Shown here piece after piece: positions 15,239 to 23,023 of a stretch of 64,000 nucleotides of DNA. How positions within the stretch are numbered: the stretch's first letter is position 1; each line of letters begins with the position of its first letter. Below the pieces are notes generated by a model that worked only from the letters and a program-made list of their open reading frames with translations, searched no databases and was not told the origin of the DNA. The stretch is from Streptosporangium sandarakinum (lineage in GTDB: Bacteria; Actinomycetota; Actinomycetes; Streptosporangiales; Streptosporangiaceae). Made by a program: the position numbers and the translations under genes. The stretch lies in NCBI RefSeq assembly GCF_013409935.1, contig NZ_JACCCO010000001.1, positions 3,658,001 to 3,722,000 on the forward strand. Reading direction: 5' to 3'.

Positions 15239-16153
15239 TCAGCGGCGGGCCCGGCTCTTCAGCGCGGCGGCGGCGCTCACCGAGATCACGCCGGTGAAGA
15301 CCACCAGGATGACCAGCTTGCGGTCGGTGCCCCGGCGCCGGTCGGCGTAGCGGTCCAGCACCATCGGCCTGTGCGCGGCGAGGGGCGCTAAGGAGGGTAC
15401 GGCCGGCCGGGGCGTGGTGGACGGCGACGGGGTGGGTTCGGGAGCCTCCGGTGGGACGGCCGCCTGACGGAAGCGCGCGGACGGCTCGGCCGGGCGGGGT
15501 TCGGGCCGCCGCGGCGGATGGGAGGGGGGTGAAGCGGGGGGCGGCGTCTCAGGGGGCTCTGGAGGCTCCGGAACGGCGGGCACCACCGGTGCCGTCGGGG
15601 CCGGGACGGGTGGCGCCGGGGGTGCGGGCTCCGGAGCCGGGGAGGGCGCCTCGGAGGGGCGTGCCGGCTCCGGAGTGGGCTGCTCCGGGACGACGGCCGG
15701 GGGGCAGGGCTGCGGACACACCCCGCACGTCCCCAGGCGCACGCCCAGGATCACCTCCACGAGAGCCGGCCCCGCATCGGCCCCCGCCGGACCGCCCGGA
15801 CCGTCCACGGCGCCCTGATCGCCCGTGCCGCTCGGGTCGTCCGTGTCCTCCCCGCCATGCGGGCGGCTCGGGTCGTGCGAACGGCCCGAGCCGCCCAGGC
15901 CGTTCCCGACGCTCATGCCGTTCGCTTCGCGCGTGCCGTCCGTACCGTCCGGAGCGCCCCGCCCGGGAACGCCCAATCGCACGGCGGCGACCGCGCAGTG
16001 CGGCCGCACCCCGGCACCGGGCAGGCTGCCCGGCCGCGTGCCGGTGGTGGCCGCGTCACCGGCCCCGGCCGGCGCGAGAGCCGCCAGGCAGGCCACCGCG
16101 GCCACCGAGACCGCCGCCCGTGGCCCGCGTCCTTGTCTTACGTGCCGCTTCAT
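15239..16153 (-). CDS. Secreted Pro-rich protein with C-terminal membrane anchor, 304 aa
   Basis: Begins MKRHVRQGRGPRAAVSVAAV, a basic start with an Ala-rich hydrophobic signal sequence. A Gly/Asp-rich middle, a 'GTCGVCPQPCPP' cysteine cluster (about 145) and a long Pro/Glu/Ala stretch with many PAP and PEPP units follow. The C-terminus has one hydrophobic span (LVILVVFTGVISVSAAAAL) and a basic tail KSRARR, but no LPxTG-type motif. This fits a protein spanning the cell wall and anchored at the membrane. An alternative GTG start lies 6 nt upstream at 16159; neither has a clear ribosome site. A palindrome AGAACGTTCT lies directly upstream. No functional domain recognised. Confidence 0.65.
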   Translation of the reverse strand: MKRHVRQGRGPRAAVSVAAVACLAALAPAGAGDAATTGTRPGSLPGAGVRPHCAVAAVRLGVPGRGAPDGTDGTREANGMSVGNGLGGSGRSHDPSRPHGGEDTDDPSGTGDQGAVDGPGGPAGADAGPALVEVILGVRLGTCGVCPQPCPPAVVPEQPTPEPARPSEAPSPAPEPAPPAPPVPAPTAPVVPAVPEPPEPPETPPPASPPSHPPRRPEPRPAEPSARFRQAAVPPEAPEPTPSPSTTPRPAVPSLAPLAAHRPMVLDRYADRRRGTDRKLVILVVFTGVISVSAAAALKSRARR

Positions 16154-16160
16154 CGTCACC

Positions 16161-16170
16161 AGAACGTTCT
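16161..16170. promoter_or_regulatory. Palindrome AGAACGTTCT
   Basis: Perfect 10-bp palindrome 8 bp upstream of the ATG at 16153 of the minus-strand secreted protein gene, in the divergent region shared with the F420-type oxidoreductase gene. The core GAACGTTC also occurs at 31867-31874. Confidence 0.4.
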
Positions 16171-16260
16171 AACATCTCACTCAGTGTCACGGAGGGGTAA
16201 ACGACCACCCCGGGGAGATCTTCTCGGGGCGCCGGCCGTACGGCCGTGGCGGGCGGATGG

Positions 16261-16290
16261 TTGACGGGATCCGGGGCCGGTGCGGCAAGC
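16261..16290 (+). promoter_or_regulatory. Candidate promoter of the 16331 oxidoreductase gene
   Basis: TTGACG (16261-16266), an 18-bp spacer and CAAGCT (16285-16290). The predicted start of transcription falls in the AGAAC-N3-GTTCT operator-like site at 16297. Confidence 0.45.
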
Positions 16291-16296
16291 TGTTTC

Positions 16297-16309
16297 AGAA
16301 CATCGTTCT
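16297..16309. promoter_or_regulatory. Operator-like inverted repeat AGAAC-ATC-GTTCT
   Basis: AGAAC (16297-16301) and GTTCT (16305-16309) with a 3-bp centre. A GAAC-N3-GTTC site of the same geometry lies just upstream of the TetR gene at 22368. Confidence 0.45.
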
Positions 16310-16330
16310 AGTAATCGCGGAGGCGGCATG

Positions 16331-17299
16331 ATGGCCACGGGTGCACGCTGGGGGATGACGCTCCCCTTCTCGGACCGCACACTCGCCGGGTCGCGGGAGC
16401 TGGTGGCCGAGCTGCCGAAGCTCGGCTACACCGACGTCTGGTCCGCCGAGGTGAACGGCGCCGACGGCTTCGTGCCGCTGGCGCTGACCGCCGAGTGGGC
16501 CCCCGGCGTACGGCTCGGCAGCGCGATCGTCCCCGTCTCCACGCGCGGGCCCGGCCTGCTGGCCATGTCGGCCGCCACGCTCGCCGACCTCGCCCCGGGG
16601 CGGTTCGTCCTGGGCATCGGGGCCTCCTCCCCCGTCATCGTCGAGGGCTGGAACGCCGGGGAGTTCGTGAAGCCGTTCGCCAGGACGAGAGACACGCTCC
16701 GCTTCCTGAAGGCGGCGCTGTCCGGCGAGAAGGTCACCGAGCGGTACGAGACGTTCGAGGTCCGGGGTTTCCGGCTGGAGCGCGCCCCCGAGACGCCGCC
16801 GAAGATCGTCCTCGCCGCGCTGCGGCCCCGCATGCTTCATCTGGCCGCCGCCGAGGCCGACGGCGCGATCACGAACTGGCTCTCGCCCCAGGACGTCCGG
16901 AAGGTCAGGGCGGAGATCGGCCCTGACGTCGAGCTGATCGCCCGGCTGTTCGTGTGCGTCAGCGAGGACGCCGCCCGGGTGCGCGAGCTCGCCCGCCGCA
17001 TGCTCGCCGGATACCTGACAGTCCCGGCCTACGCGGCGTTCCACGAATGGCTGGGGCGTGGTGAGATGTTGCGCCCGATGCGCGAGGCGTGGGCGGCCGG
17101 CGACCGGAAGGCGGCGCTGCGCGCCATCCCGGACGAGCTCGTGGACGCGCTCGTGGTGCACGGCGACGCGGCGACGTGCCGGGCGAGGATCCGCGAGTAC
17201 GTGGAGAACGGGCTCACCACCCCGGTGCTGGCGCCGATCCCGGTGGGCGAGGTCCCTCTGGAGCGGGCCGTACGAGATCTCGCGCCGGTCGAGGACTGA
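16331..17299 (+). CDS. LLM-class F420-dependent oxidoreductase, 322 aa
   Basis: Luciferase-like TIM-barrel oxidoreductase, probably using coenzyme F420. Seen: 'WGMTLPFSDRTLAGSRELVA' at the N-terminus, 'LGYTDVWSAEVNGADGFVPL', the 'VRLGSAIVPVSTRGPGLLA' strand, and 'GRFVLGIGASSPVIVEGWNA', the usual phosphate/cofactor loop region. ATG 16331 is preferred over the adjacent ATG at 16328 because GGAGG (16319-16323) is 7 nt away. Substrate is unknown. A promoter with an operator-like GAAC-N3-GTTC site lies upstream, suggesting control by a TetR-type repressor. Confidence 0.88.
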   Translation: MATGARWGMTLPFSDRTLAGSRELVAELPKLGYTDVWSAEVNGADGFVPLALTAEWAPGVRLGSAIVPVSTRGPGLLAMSAATLADLAPGRFVLGIGASSPVIVEGWNAGEFVKPFARTRDTLRFLKAALSGEKVTERYETFEVRGFRLERAPETPPKIVLAALRPRMLHLAAAEADGAITNWLSPQDVRKVRAEIGPDVELIARLFVCVSEDAARVRELARRMLAGYLTVPAYAAFHEWLGRGEMLRPMREAWAAGDRKAALRAIPDELVDALVVHGDAATCRARIREYVENGLTTPVLAPIPVGEVPLERAVRDLAPVED

Positions 17300-17323
17300 C
17301 GGGGCGGCGTGGGGTCTCCGCCA

Positions 17324-17350
17324 CGGAAGCGGAAACGGAAACGGAAGCGG
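17324..17350. repeat. Hexanucleotide tandem repeat (CGGAAR)4
   Basis: CGGAAGCGGAAACGGAAACG followed by GAAGCGG: four 6-bp units just after the oxidoreductase gene. The remaining gap to 17526 is GC-rich and non-coding. Confidence 0.8.
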
Positions 17351-17525
17351 GGCCGGGGCGCCGGAACCGGGGAGCCGGGACGCCGGAGCCTGGGAGTCGG
17401 AGAGCCGGGGATCCGCGCGGGACGGGGCCCGCGCGGGAACCGGCCGGAGCGATTACGCGTTATATCGTGTGGCGGCCGGGTAGGGGACCCCCGCCAGACG
17501 AGCGTGCTTCCGAGGAGGTTCCCCC

Positions 17526-17900
17526 ATGGCGAAGGCAGCGCGTGCGGCACAGGCGTGGCGGGTCTACAGGCAGGCGTCCGGGCCCGGTTCCCCCGGCCTC
17601 GCCACCCGCCTGCGCGCCGTGCCGAAGATGGTCGGCGCGGTCATGCGCGGCCAGTACCCGGGCATGACCAAGGGCAAGCTGGCGATGCTGGGCCTCGGTG
17701 TCCTCTACATCGTCTCGCCCCTGGACCTCGTCCCGGACTTCCTGGCGCTCATCGGGGTCGCCGACAACTTCGGCGTCTTCCTGTGGCTGATGGGCTCCCT
17801 GCTCGGCGAGAGCGGTCGCTACGTCGACTGGGAGCGGCACGGCGGGGTCAGGGCGTTCCCGTCCGCGGCGGGCCCGTTCCCGCACGGGCGGCGCGGCTGA
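17526..17900 (+). CDS. YkvA family (DUF1232) protein, 124 aa
   Basis: Small membrane-associated protein of unknown function. The DUF1232 core is clear: 'GMTKGKLAMLGLGVLYIVSPLDLVPDFLALIGVADNFGVF' region at about residues 46-90, with the diagnostic 'SPLDLVPDF' in the middle of a hydrophobic hairpin. A basic helical N-terminus and a polar C-terminus flank it. The ATG at 17526 has GAGGAGG 8 nt upstream. An AT-rich TTATAT (17460-17465) about 60 bp upstream is a possible -10. Convergent with the amidohydrolase gene. Confidence 0.85.
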   Translation: MAKAARAAQAWRVYRQASGPGSPGLATRLRAVPKMVGAVMRGQYPGMTKGKLAMLGLGVLYIVSPLDLVPDFLALIGVADNFGVFLWLMGSLLGESGRYVDWERHGGVRAFPSAAGPFPHGRRG

Positions 17901-17969
17901 GCCACGCCGCGGCGGGAAGCCGTCCGGGCGACCGCGGCAGACGGGCCTGGGCGACCCCGGTGAGCGAGA

Positions 17970-18009
17970 AGATCCACGAAGCGGACCCCGGGTCCTGCTT
18001 CGTGGATCT
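17970..18009. terminator. Bidirectional hairpin terminator
   Basis: AGATCCACGAAGC (17970-17982) pairs with GCTTCGTGGATCT (17997-18009). The loop itself contains GGACCC/GGGTCC, so the whole 40 nt folds into one near-perfect hairpin between convergent genes ending at 17900 and 18051. Confidence 0.88.
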
Positions 18010-18050
18010 CCGCTTGGGCGGCCCGGCGGGCGGGGCGATCCACGGAGCGG

Positions 18051-19247
18051 CTAGAGCTGCTCCATCCTGAGCCAGGCCCGCGAGGGCAGCGGGTGGCCGA
18101 ACAGGCGGGCGGCGTTGCCGTAGGCCACCCGGGCGATGTCGGCGGGCGGCAGCCTGCCCAGGCTCGTCGCGACGGCCTGCTGGGTGTCGGGCCAGGTGGA
18201 GTCGGAGTGGGGGTAACCGCTCTCCAGCAGCACGTGCTCCAGGCCCACGGCGAGGCGCACGCCCGACAGGGCGTGGTCGTTGAGCGTGCCGAAGTAGAAG
18301 TTGCGGCGCAGCACCTCGCTGGGCTTCAGGCCGCCCTCCCACTGCGCCTCGCCCGCCACCGGGTGGTCCAGCGCGTAGTCGGCCCGTTCGGCGAGCATGG
18401 GCAGCCAGCCCACGCCGCCCTCCACGATCAGGATGCGCAGGGCCGGGAAGCGCAGCGGGACGCCCGACCAGAGCCAGTCGGCGCAGGCGAACATGGCGCT
18501 GGCCGGCATCAGCGTGGTGATCGCCTCGATGGGGGTGTCCGGGGACGGCACCGGGGTCCACGAGCCTGCCCCGGCGTGCAGGCAGACGACGGTGCCGGTC
18601 TCCTCGCACGCCTGGAAGAAGGGGTCCCAGTGGTCGCTGTGGATGGACGGCAGGCGCAGCCGGGTGGGGAACTCGGGGAAGAGCACCGCCTTGAAACCGC
18701 GGGCCGCGTTGTCGCGGACCTCCTTGGCGGCGATCTCGGGGTCGGCCAGCCAGGGAAGCTGCAGGGCGATGATCCGCTCGGGGTAGGTGCCCGCCCAGAC
18801 TTCCACGTGCCAGTCGTTCCAGGCCCGCGTGACGGCCAGGCCCAGCTCCTGGTCGCGGGTCTTGGCGAAGAGCATCCCGGACTGCAGGGCCAGCATGCCG
18901 GGGAAGCACAGCGACGCCCAGACGCCGGCGCGGTCCATGTCGTCGATCCTGGCCTCGATGTCGTGGCAGCCCGGCCGCATGTGCTCGAAGCGCACCGGGT
19001 CGAGCGTCCACTGCTCCCGGGGCAGGCCGGCGCCCACGTCGAGACCCGCGCACGGGTAGGTCGCGCCGCCGTACCTCCAGACCTGGTGTCCCGCCTCGGT
19101 CTCCACGACCTTGGGGGCGAGGTCGGCGTATTTATCGGGGAGCCGGCCCTCGAACATGTCCGGCGGCTCGATCAGATGGTCGTCGACCGAAATGATCACA
19201 TAGTCCCGCCGCCTGGGCTCGGGGTCGGGGAGCAGCGGCGTCGTCAC
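18051..19247 (-). CDS. Amidohydrolase-2 family metal-dependent hydrolase, 398 aa
   Basis: TIM-barrel amidohydrolase of the ACMS-decarboxylase/OHCU-type subfamily. Seen: 'VIISVDDHLIEPPDMFEGRL' (an unusual DDHLIEP metal site near the N-terminus), 'ARIDDMDRAGVWASLCFPGM', 'VCLHAGAGS' around residue 228 (barrel His), and 'VLLESGYPHSDSTWPDT' near the C-terminus, where the family carries the catalytic Asp. Proteins of this type with the same motifs are common in actinomycetes and act on unknown substrates. GTG 19247 has no ribosome site but a TTGTCC-N18-TACGGT promoter ends 7 nt before it, consistent with a leaderless mRNA. Confidence 0.88.
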   Translation of the reverse strand: MTTPLLPDPEPRRRDYVIISVDDHLIEPPDMFEGRLPDKYADLAPKVVETEAGHQVWRYGGATYPCAGLDVGAGLPREQWTLDPVRFEHMRPGCHDIEARIDDMDRAGVWASLCFPGMLALQSGMLFAKTRDQELGLAVTRAWNDWHVEVWAGTYPERIIALQLPWLADPEIAAKEVRDNAARGFKAVLFPEFPTRLRLPSIHSDHWDPFFQACEETGTVVCLHAGAGSWTPVPSPDTPIEAITTLMPASAMFACADWLWSGVPLRFPALRILIVEGGVGWLPMLAERADYALDHPVAGEAQWEGGLKPSEVLRRNFYFGTLNDHALSGVRLAVGLEHVLLESGYPHSDSTWPDTQQAVATSLGRLPPADIARVAYGNAARLFGHPLPSRAWLRMEQL

Positions 19248-19254
19248 GCGGTAA

Positions 19255-19284
19255 ACCGTACGTCCCCGTCATAACACTGGACAA
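19255..19284 (-). promoter_or_regulatory. Promoter for leaderless amidohydrolase mRNA
   Basis: On the minus strand: TTGTCC (19279-19284), 18-bp spacer, TACGGT (19255-19260), then 7 nt to the GTG start. Both boxes and spacing fit the actinomycete housekeeping consensus. Confidence 0.6.
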
Positions 19285-19860
19285 GCCAGAGGGTCACGGT
19301 TTGACGCGTGTAGTCCGGAAGCCCGCACCGGGGCCATGACCTCGCGACTTCGACGGGCGGCGCGCGAGGTCACCGGCCGGTGCGGTGGGGCTTGCGGCCG
19401 GTGCCGCCCCCGGGCCCGGGGCCGCCGTCGGGGGATGGCGACGGCCCCGGGAGGGCGGGCCCGCCGATGAGGGTGCCACTCGTAGCGGGCCCTTGGGAAA
19501 CGCCCCTACCCGTAGATCGCCGGGATAACGGCATTTCCTGAAAAAGATCCATTCTGTGGTGAAAGGCGGAAAAGACCTGCGGAGTCAAGGAAAACGGCGG
19601 CCGCCCGGGGGCGGTCCGGCCGGAGCGGGGTGAGCCGCCGAATCGGACAGAGGGAACGGCGACCGGCCGACGGGACGAGTCGACAGGAACAGAACGAATG
19701 AAACGAACGAAATTGTTGAGATGAAATGGGACTTAACAAACAAAGCGGATGAAACGGAAAGAGTGTGGCAGAACAAGGCAGAAGGGGAAGGGGCGGGGCG
19801 CCGGCACGGGGCCGCCGGCCGTAACCTGTCCGGCGGGTCCGAGGGCACGAGGGGGGTGGC
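19285..19860. other. Long intergenic region with a purine-rich, AT-richer tract
   Basis: No credible coding frame. About 19680-19790 is strongly purine-rich on the + strand, with short AAACGAAC and GATGAAA-type units (for example GAATGAAACGAACGAAATTG). It is much less GC-rich than its surroundings. It precedes a pair of paralogous membrane protein genes. It could hold their promoter or an untranslated leader; nothing more specific is visible. Confidence 0.5.
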
Positions 19861-20553
19861 ATGCCGACGGTGGTTCCGGCGCGGGGCGGCCTGGAGCACG
19901 GCGCGCGACTGGTGCTGCTGCTCGTCCTCTCGCTGTCCTTCATCGTCATCCTGGCCGACCAGGACCTGCCGCGCCGCGACGCCGAGGAGCTCATCGCGGA
20001 CCTGCGGGCGGGGAGGGTCACCACGGTCGTCTACGACCGCGACTGGCCCGCCTACGGCACCCTGACGTGGTCACGCGGCCCGCTGTCCTGGACCCAGGCC
20101 GCCCACCGCCAGCCGGACGACGTCTGGGACCACCGGACCGGCGAACTGGTCCGCCCGGCCCTGGAGCGCCGCCAGGGCGCGTTCCTGGCCCGGGTGCGCG
20201 CCGCCGCGGACCCGTCGGTGGAGATCGTGCGGGGCGGGCCCTCGTGGTTCCGGGTGGGCTCGCCGGCCTACGCGCGGTGGTGGCCGCCGTTCGCGCCGGT
20301 CGCGGTGGCGGCCGAGGTGCTGGTGTGGATGATGATGCTCACCCGCCGCGACCACCGTTTCGCCGGCCGCCGGGCGTGGTTCTGGATCCTGCTGGCCGGG
20401 GGCTCGCCGCTTTACGCGCTGCTGGAGCCGTACCCGCTGTGGCGCCGGCCGTACGAGGCGCTGCCGGCGCCCGCCAGGCTCGGCGGCCCCGCGGCGTTCG
20501 CCCTCGCCGTGACCGCCATGCTCGCCCTGACGATGCTGGGCACCCCCGCCTGA
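19861..20553 (+). CDS. Hypothetical membrane protein, first of a paralogous pair, 230 aa
   Basis: Layout: N-terminal span (about 16-34, 'ARLVLLLVLSLSFIVILA'), a short extracytoplasmic domain, then three C-terminal spans starting near residue 140. The domain contains 'AEELIADLRAGRVTTVVYDR' and a Trp-rich 'TLTWSRGPLSWTQAAH'. The end carries 'YALLEPYPLWRRPYEALP'. The next gene encodes the same layout with matching motifs ('FRAAVTAGRVSAVLYRQ', 'FLLLEPRPLWYRADRQP'), so they are diverged duplicates. The 'LIADLRAGRV..V.Y' element resembles the start of the membrane-proximal domain of FtsH-like proteins, but only weakly. ATG 19861 is preceded by GAGGGGGG. Family not recognised. Confidence 0.7.
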   Translation: MPTVVPARGGLEHGARLVLLLVLSLSFIVILADQDLPRRDAEELIADLRAGRVTTVVYDRDWPAYGTLTWSRGPLSWTQAAHRQPDDVWDHRTGELVRPALERRQGAFLARVRAAADPSVEIVRGGPSWFRVGSPAYARWWPPFAPVAVAAEVLVWMMMLTRRDHRFAGRRAWFWILLAGGSPLYALLEPYPLWRRPYEALPAPARLGGPAAFALAVTAMLALTMLGTPA

Positions 20554-20595
20554 CCGTTCCTCTGCCGGACGGGCCGCTGAGGTAGGAAAGGAAGG

Positions 20596-21300
20596 GTGAC
20601 CCCCTTCCCCGCCAGGATGCGGAGCGGCTGGCGGATCGCCGGCCTGGCCGTCCGGATCGTGCTGCTGGTCGTCCTCCTCGCGGGCGCGCTGGTCGCGGCG
20701 CTGAGTTCCGCGCCCACCGCGCGGACCCGGGCCGAGTTCCGCGCCGCCGTGACCGCGGGCCGGGTGTCGGCCGTCCTGTACCGGCAGCGTGACAGCCTGA
20801 TCCAGGAGGTCAGGTGGTCCGAGGGGCCCCTCGTCTGGCATCAGGTCGAGGACACGCCGGTTCATCGCGACAGGCCGGGGTACACCGCCGCCGAGTTCTG
20901 GGCGGAGATCTCCGGGGTGCCCCTGAAGGCGGTGTCCTCCTTCGGCGACCGGAGCGACCCGTCGGGATTCCTCCCCGACTGGCTGTTCCGGGGCCTGCGG
21001 TACGGCGGCGTCCCCTGGGCCGCGTTCGCCTGGGGGATCGCCTTTCTGATCATGCTCGGCTCGACGCCCCGGCTGGGCAGCCGGTGGGCGTGGATCTGGC
21101 TGTTCACCGTGGGACAGGTCGGCGCGATCGGCTTCCTGCTGCTGGAGCCCCGGCCGCTGTGGTATCGGGCCGACCGGCAGCCCACGCCGGTGGTGAGGAT
21201 GAGCGGCGGGCAGGGCTGCCTGATGTCGGTCGGCCTGGCGATCACCGCCGTGCTCGCCGCGATGGGCGTCGGCCTGCTGGCCAGGTTGCTGCTGGACTAG
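20596..21300 (+). CDS. Hypothetical membrane protein, second of a paralogous pair, 234 aa
   Basis: Diverged tandem paralogue of the preceding gene, 42 bp downstream, with GGAAAGGAAGG just before the GTG start. N-terminal span (about 13-35), an exodomain with 'RAAVTAGRVSAVLYRQRDS' and 'VRWSEGPLVWHQVEDTP', then spans near 145-162, 170-188 and a C-terminal span 'GLAITAVLAAMGVGLLARLL'. The shared 'LLEP.PLW' motif sits between spans. Function unknown; likely one operon with its neighbour. Confidence 0.72.
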   Translation: MTPFPARMRSGWRIAGLAVRIVLLVVLLAGALVAALSSAPTARTRAEFRAAVTAGRVSAVLYRQRDSLIQEVRWSEGPLVWHQVEDTPVHRDRPGYTAAEFWAEISGVPLKAVSSFGDRSDPSGFLPDWLFRGLRYGGVPWAAFAWGIAFLIMLGSTPRLGSRWAWIWLFTVGQVGAIGFLLLEPRPLWYRADRQPTPVVRMSGGQGCLMSVGLAITAVLAAMGVGLLARLLLD

Positions 21301-21301
21301 G

Positions 21302-21353
21302 TTCCGTTCGGCGGGTCTCCGCCGTGGTTCTGTTCGGCGGGTCTCCGACGTGG
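21302..21353. repeat. 26-bp tandem repeat, two copies
   Basis: TTCCGTTCGGCGGGTCTCCG continuing CCGTGG (21302-21327) is followed at once by a copy with two mismatches (21328-21353), directly after the stop of the second paralogous membrane protein gene. Confidence 0.8.
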
Positions 21354-21390
21354 CGAGGACCGGCCGGGCGTCGGCGAGCGTGGGGGCCGG

Positions 21391-22200
21391 TCAGGCGTCG
21401 ATCGGCTCGGTGGGCTCCTTCGTGTCCCGCTTCGGTCCGTCCTCCGCCCGGCCGGCCCGGACGTCGGCGGCCTCGCGGCGGATCAGCAGGATCCAGCCGC
21501 CGATCGCGACGGCGATGAACAGCCACCACTGCACGCCGTACGCGAGGTTGAGCCCGCCGCCCTCGCCGACGTCCGGCTCGGGCACCGGGACGGGCGCGGC
21601 GGCGGCCTGGGGCGACTGGGAGGTCAGCTCCACGAACCCGCCGTAGAGCCGGTACGGCAGACCCTGGCCGATCCGCCCGGTGTCGATCAGCATGACCTGG
21701 CCCGGGGGAAGGCCGGGCCGGTCCTTGATGCCGCTGGTGTCCTCGGTCTCGGCGGGGCGCAACCGGCCGGTGACGGTCACCCGGCCCGGGGCCGGGGCGG
21801 GGACGTCGGGTACGGCGTCGGCCGACGCGCCCGCCTTGACCCAGCCCCGGTTCACCAGCACACCCTGGCCGTCGCCGGTGACCAGCGGGGTGAGGACGTA
21901 GAAGCCGAGCACGCCCTCCTGGGGACGGCGGCGCACCAGGAGCTGGTGGGCCGTGTCGAACGTCCCGGCGGCCGTGACGGTGCGGTACTTGTCCTGGACG
22001 CGCACGGTGCCGCCGGGCGTGGTCAGCCGGTCCAGGGCCACCGGGGCGGCCGCCAGGTTGGCGGTCGCCTGGTGGCTGGTGGTGGACCGCTCGTCGTAAC
22101 GCCCGAACTGCCATCGGCCCAGGAACACGAAGGCGGGTATGACCAGCAGCACCACCACGTGCAGGGCGATCCAGCGAGGGGTCAGAAGAAACCGGTACAC
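21391..22200 (-). CDS. SURF1 family protein, 269 aa
   Basis: Cytochrome c oxidase biogenesis factor. Typical SURF1 layout: N-terminal span (about 10-28, 'WIALHVVVLLVIPAFVFLG') followed by 'RWQFGRYDER', a large external domain with 'YRTVTAAGTFD', 'GVLGFYVLTPLV' and 'VLVNRGWVKAG', and a C-terminal span after 'NLAYGVQWWLFIAVAIGGW'. The GTG at 22200 begins MYRFLLTPRWIAL, the standard actinobacterial start. The C-terminal tail is charged and cytoplasmic. Genes for oxidase subunits are not in this window. Divergent from the TetR gene at 22368. Confidence 0.93.
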   Translation of the reverse strand: MYRFLLTPRWIALHVVVLLVIPAFVFLGRWQFGRYDERSTTSHQATANLAAAPVALDRLTTPGGTVRVQDKYRTVTAAGTFDTAHQLLVRRRPQEGVLGFYVLTPLVTGDGQGVLVNRGWVKAGASADAVPDVPAPAPGRVTVTGRLRPAETEDTSGIKDRPGLPPGQVMLIDTGRIGQGLPYRLYGGFVELTSQSPQAAAAPVPVPEPDVGEGGGLNLAYGVQWWLFIAVAIGGWILLIRREAADVRAGRAEDGPKRDTKEPTEPIDA

Positions 22201-22344
22201 GCATTCAGGGTAGGCACCGTGGGCACCGCCCCGTCCTTCCGGGTGGGGCGACGGCGTGGCATCGCGGCGTGGACGCCGGCTTGGTGCCGCCGGACGGAGG
22301 CGTTAGGATCGCCCGGGCCGGAGCCGTTTCCCGAACCGTTTGCG

Positions 22345-22355
22345 GAACAAGGTTC
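22345..22355. promoter_or_regulatory. Operator-like inverted repeat GAAC-AAG-GTTC
   Basis: GAAC (22345-22348) and GTTC (22352-22355), 12 bp before the tetR ATG, in the divergent gap with SURF1. Same spacing as the site at 16298-16308. Confidence 0.45.
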
Positions 22356-22367
22356 TGTTGCCTCACC

Positions 22368-22985
22368 ATGGAATCCGTGAAGACTGCCAAGAGCGGACGT
22401 GACGGCCGGTCCCGCATCATCGAGGGCGCCCTGCGGCGGTTCAGCCAGGATGGCGTGTCGGCCACCACTCTGGCCAGCCTCCGCGACGAGAGCGGCGTCA
22501 GCGTCGGAAGCTTCTACCACCACTTCGCCAGCAAGGAACACGTCTTCGGCGTGCTCTACGCCGACACCCTGCGCATGTACCAGGAGGCGTTCCTCGACGA
22601 GCTGCGGCGCCACGAGACCGCGCGGGAGGGCATCGAGGCCATCGTCGCGATGCACATGGCCTGGTGCGGTGAGAACCGCGAGCGCGCCCACCTGCTGATC
22701 AGCGAGCGGCCGCCCCGGCGCGACGAGCCCGGCGGCACCGAGGTGTCGGAGTCGCGGCGGGCGTTCTTCCGTCAGGTGTCCGACTGGTGGCGCCCGCACA
22801 TGAAGGAGGGTCTGCTCCAGCCGGTCCACCCGACCATGTGCTACGTGCTGTGGCTGGGCCCGGCCACCGAGATGTGCCGCCTGTGGTTCGCCGGCGCCCA
22901 CCAGCCGACCCAGGACGAGATAACGGGCCTGTGCGAGGCCGCCTGGCAGAGCCTGCGCCAGCGGCCCTCCTCGGAGCCCGCGTAG
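22368..22985 (+). CDS. TetR family transcriptional regulator, 205 aa
   Basis: HTH at the N-terminus: 'RSRIIEGALRRFSQDGVSAT' then 'TLASLRDESGVSVGSFYHHF' and 'ASKEHVFGVLY' (about residues 13-58). The ligand domain contains 'AIVAMHMAWCGENRERAHLL' and 'QPVHPTMCYVLWLGPATEMC', features of a TetR subgroup in actinomycetes. The ATG at 22368 is used; the frame is open from 22269 but upstream residues are not HTH-like. No Shine-Dalgarno. An operator-like GAAC-N3-GTTC repeat ends 12 bp before the start, which suggests autoregulation and possibly control of SURF1 or the oxidoreductase at 16331. Confidence 0.9.
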   Translation: MESVKTAKSGRDGRSRIIEGALRRFSQDGVSATTLASLRDESGVSVGSFYHHFASKEHVFGVLYADTLRMYQEAFLDELRRHETAREGIEAIVAMHMAWCGENRERAHLLISERPPRRDEPGGTEVSESRRAFFRQVSDWWRPHMKEGLLQPVHPTMCYVLWLGPATEMCRLWFAGAHQPTQDEITGLCEAAWQSLRQRPSSEPA

Positions 22986-23023
22986 AAGGGTCCTGGGGTC
23001 TCGCCCACCATGTGGCGCGGCCG

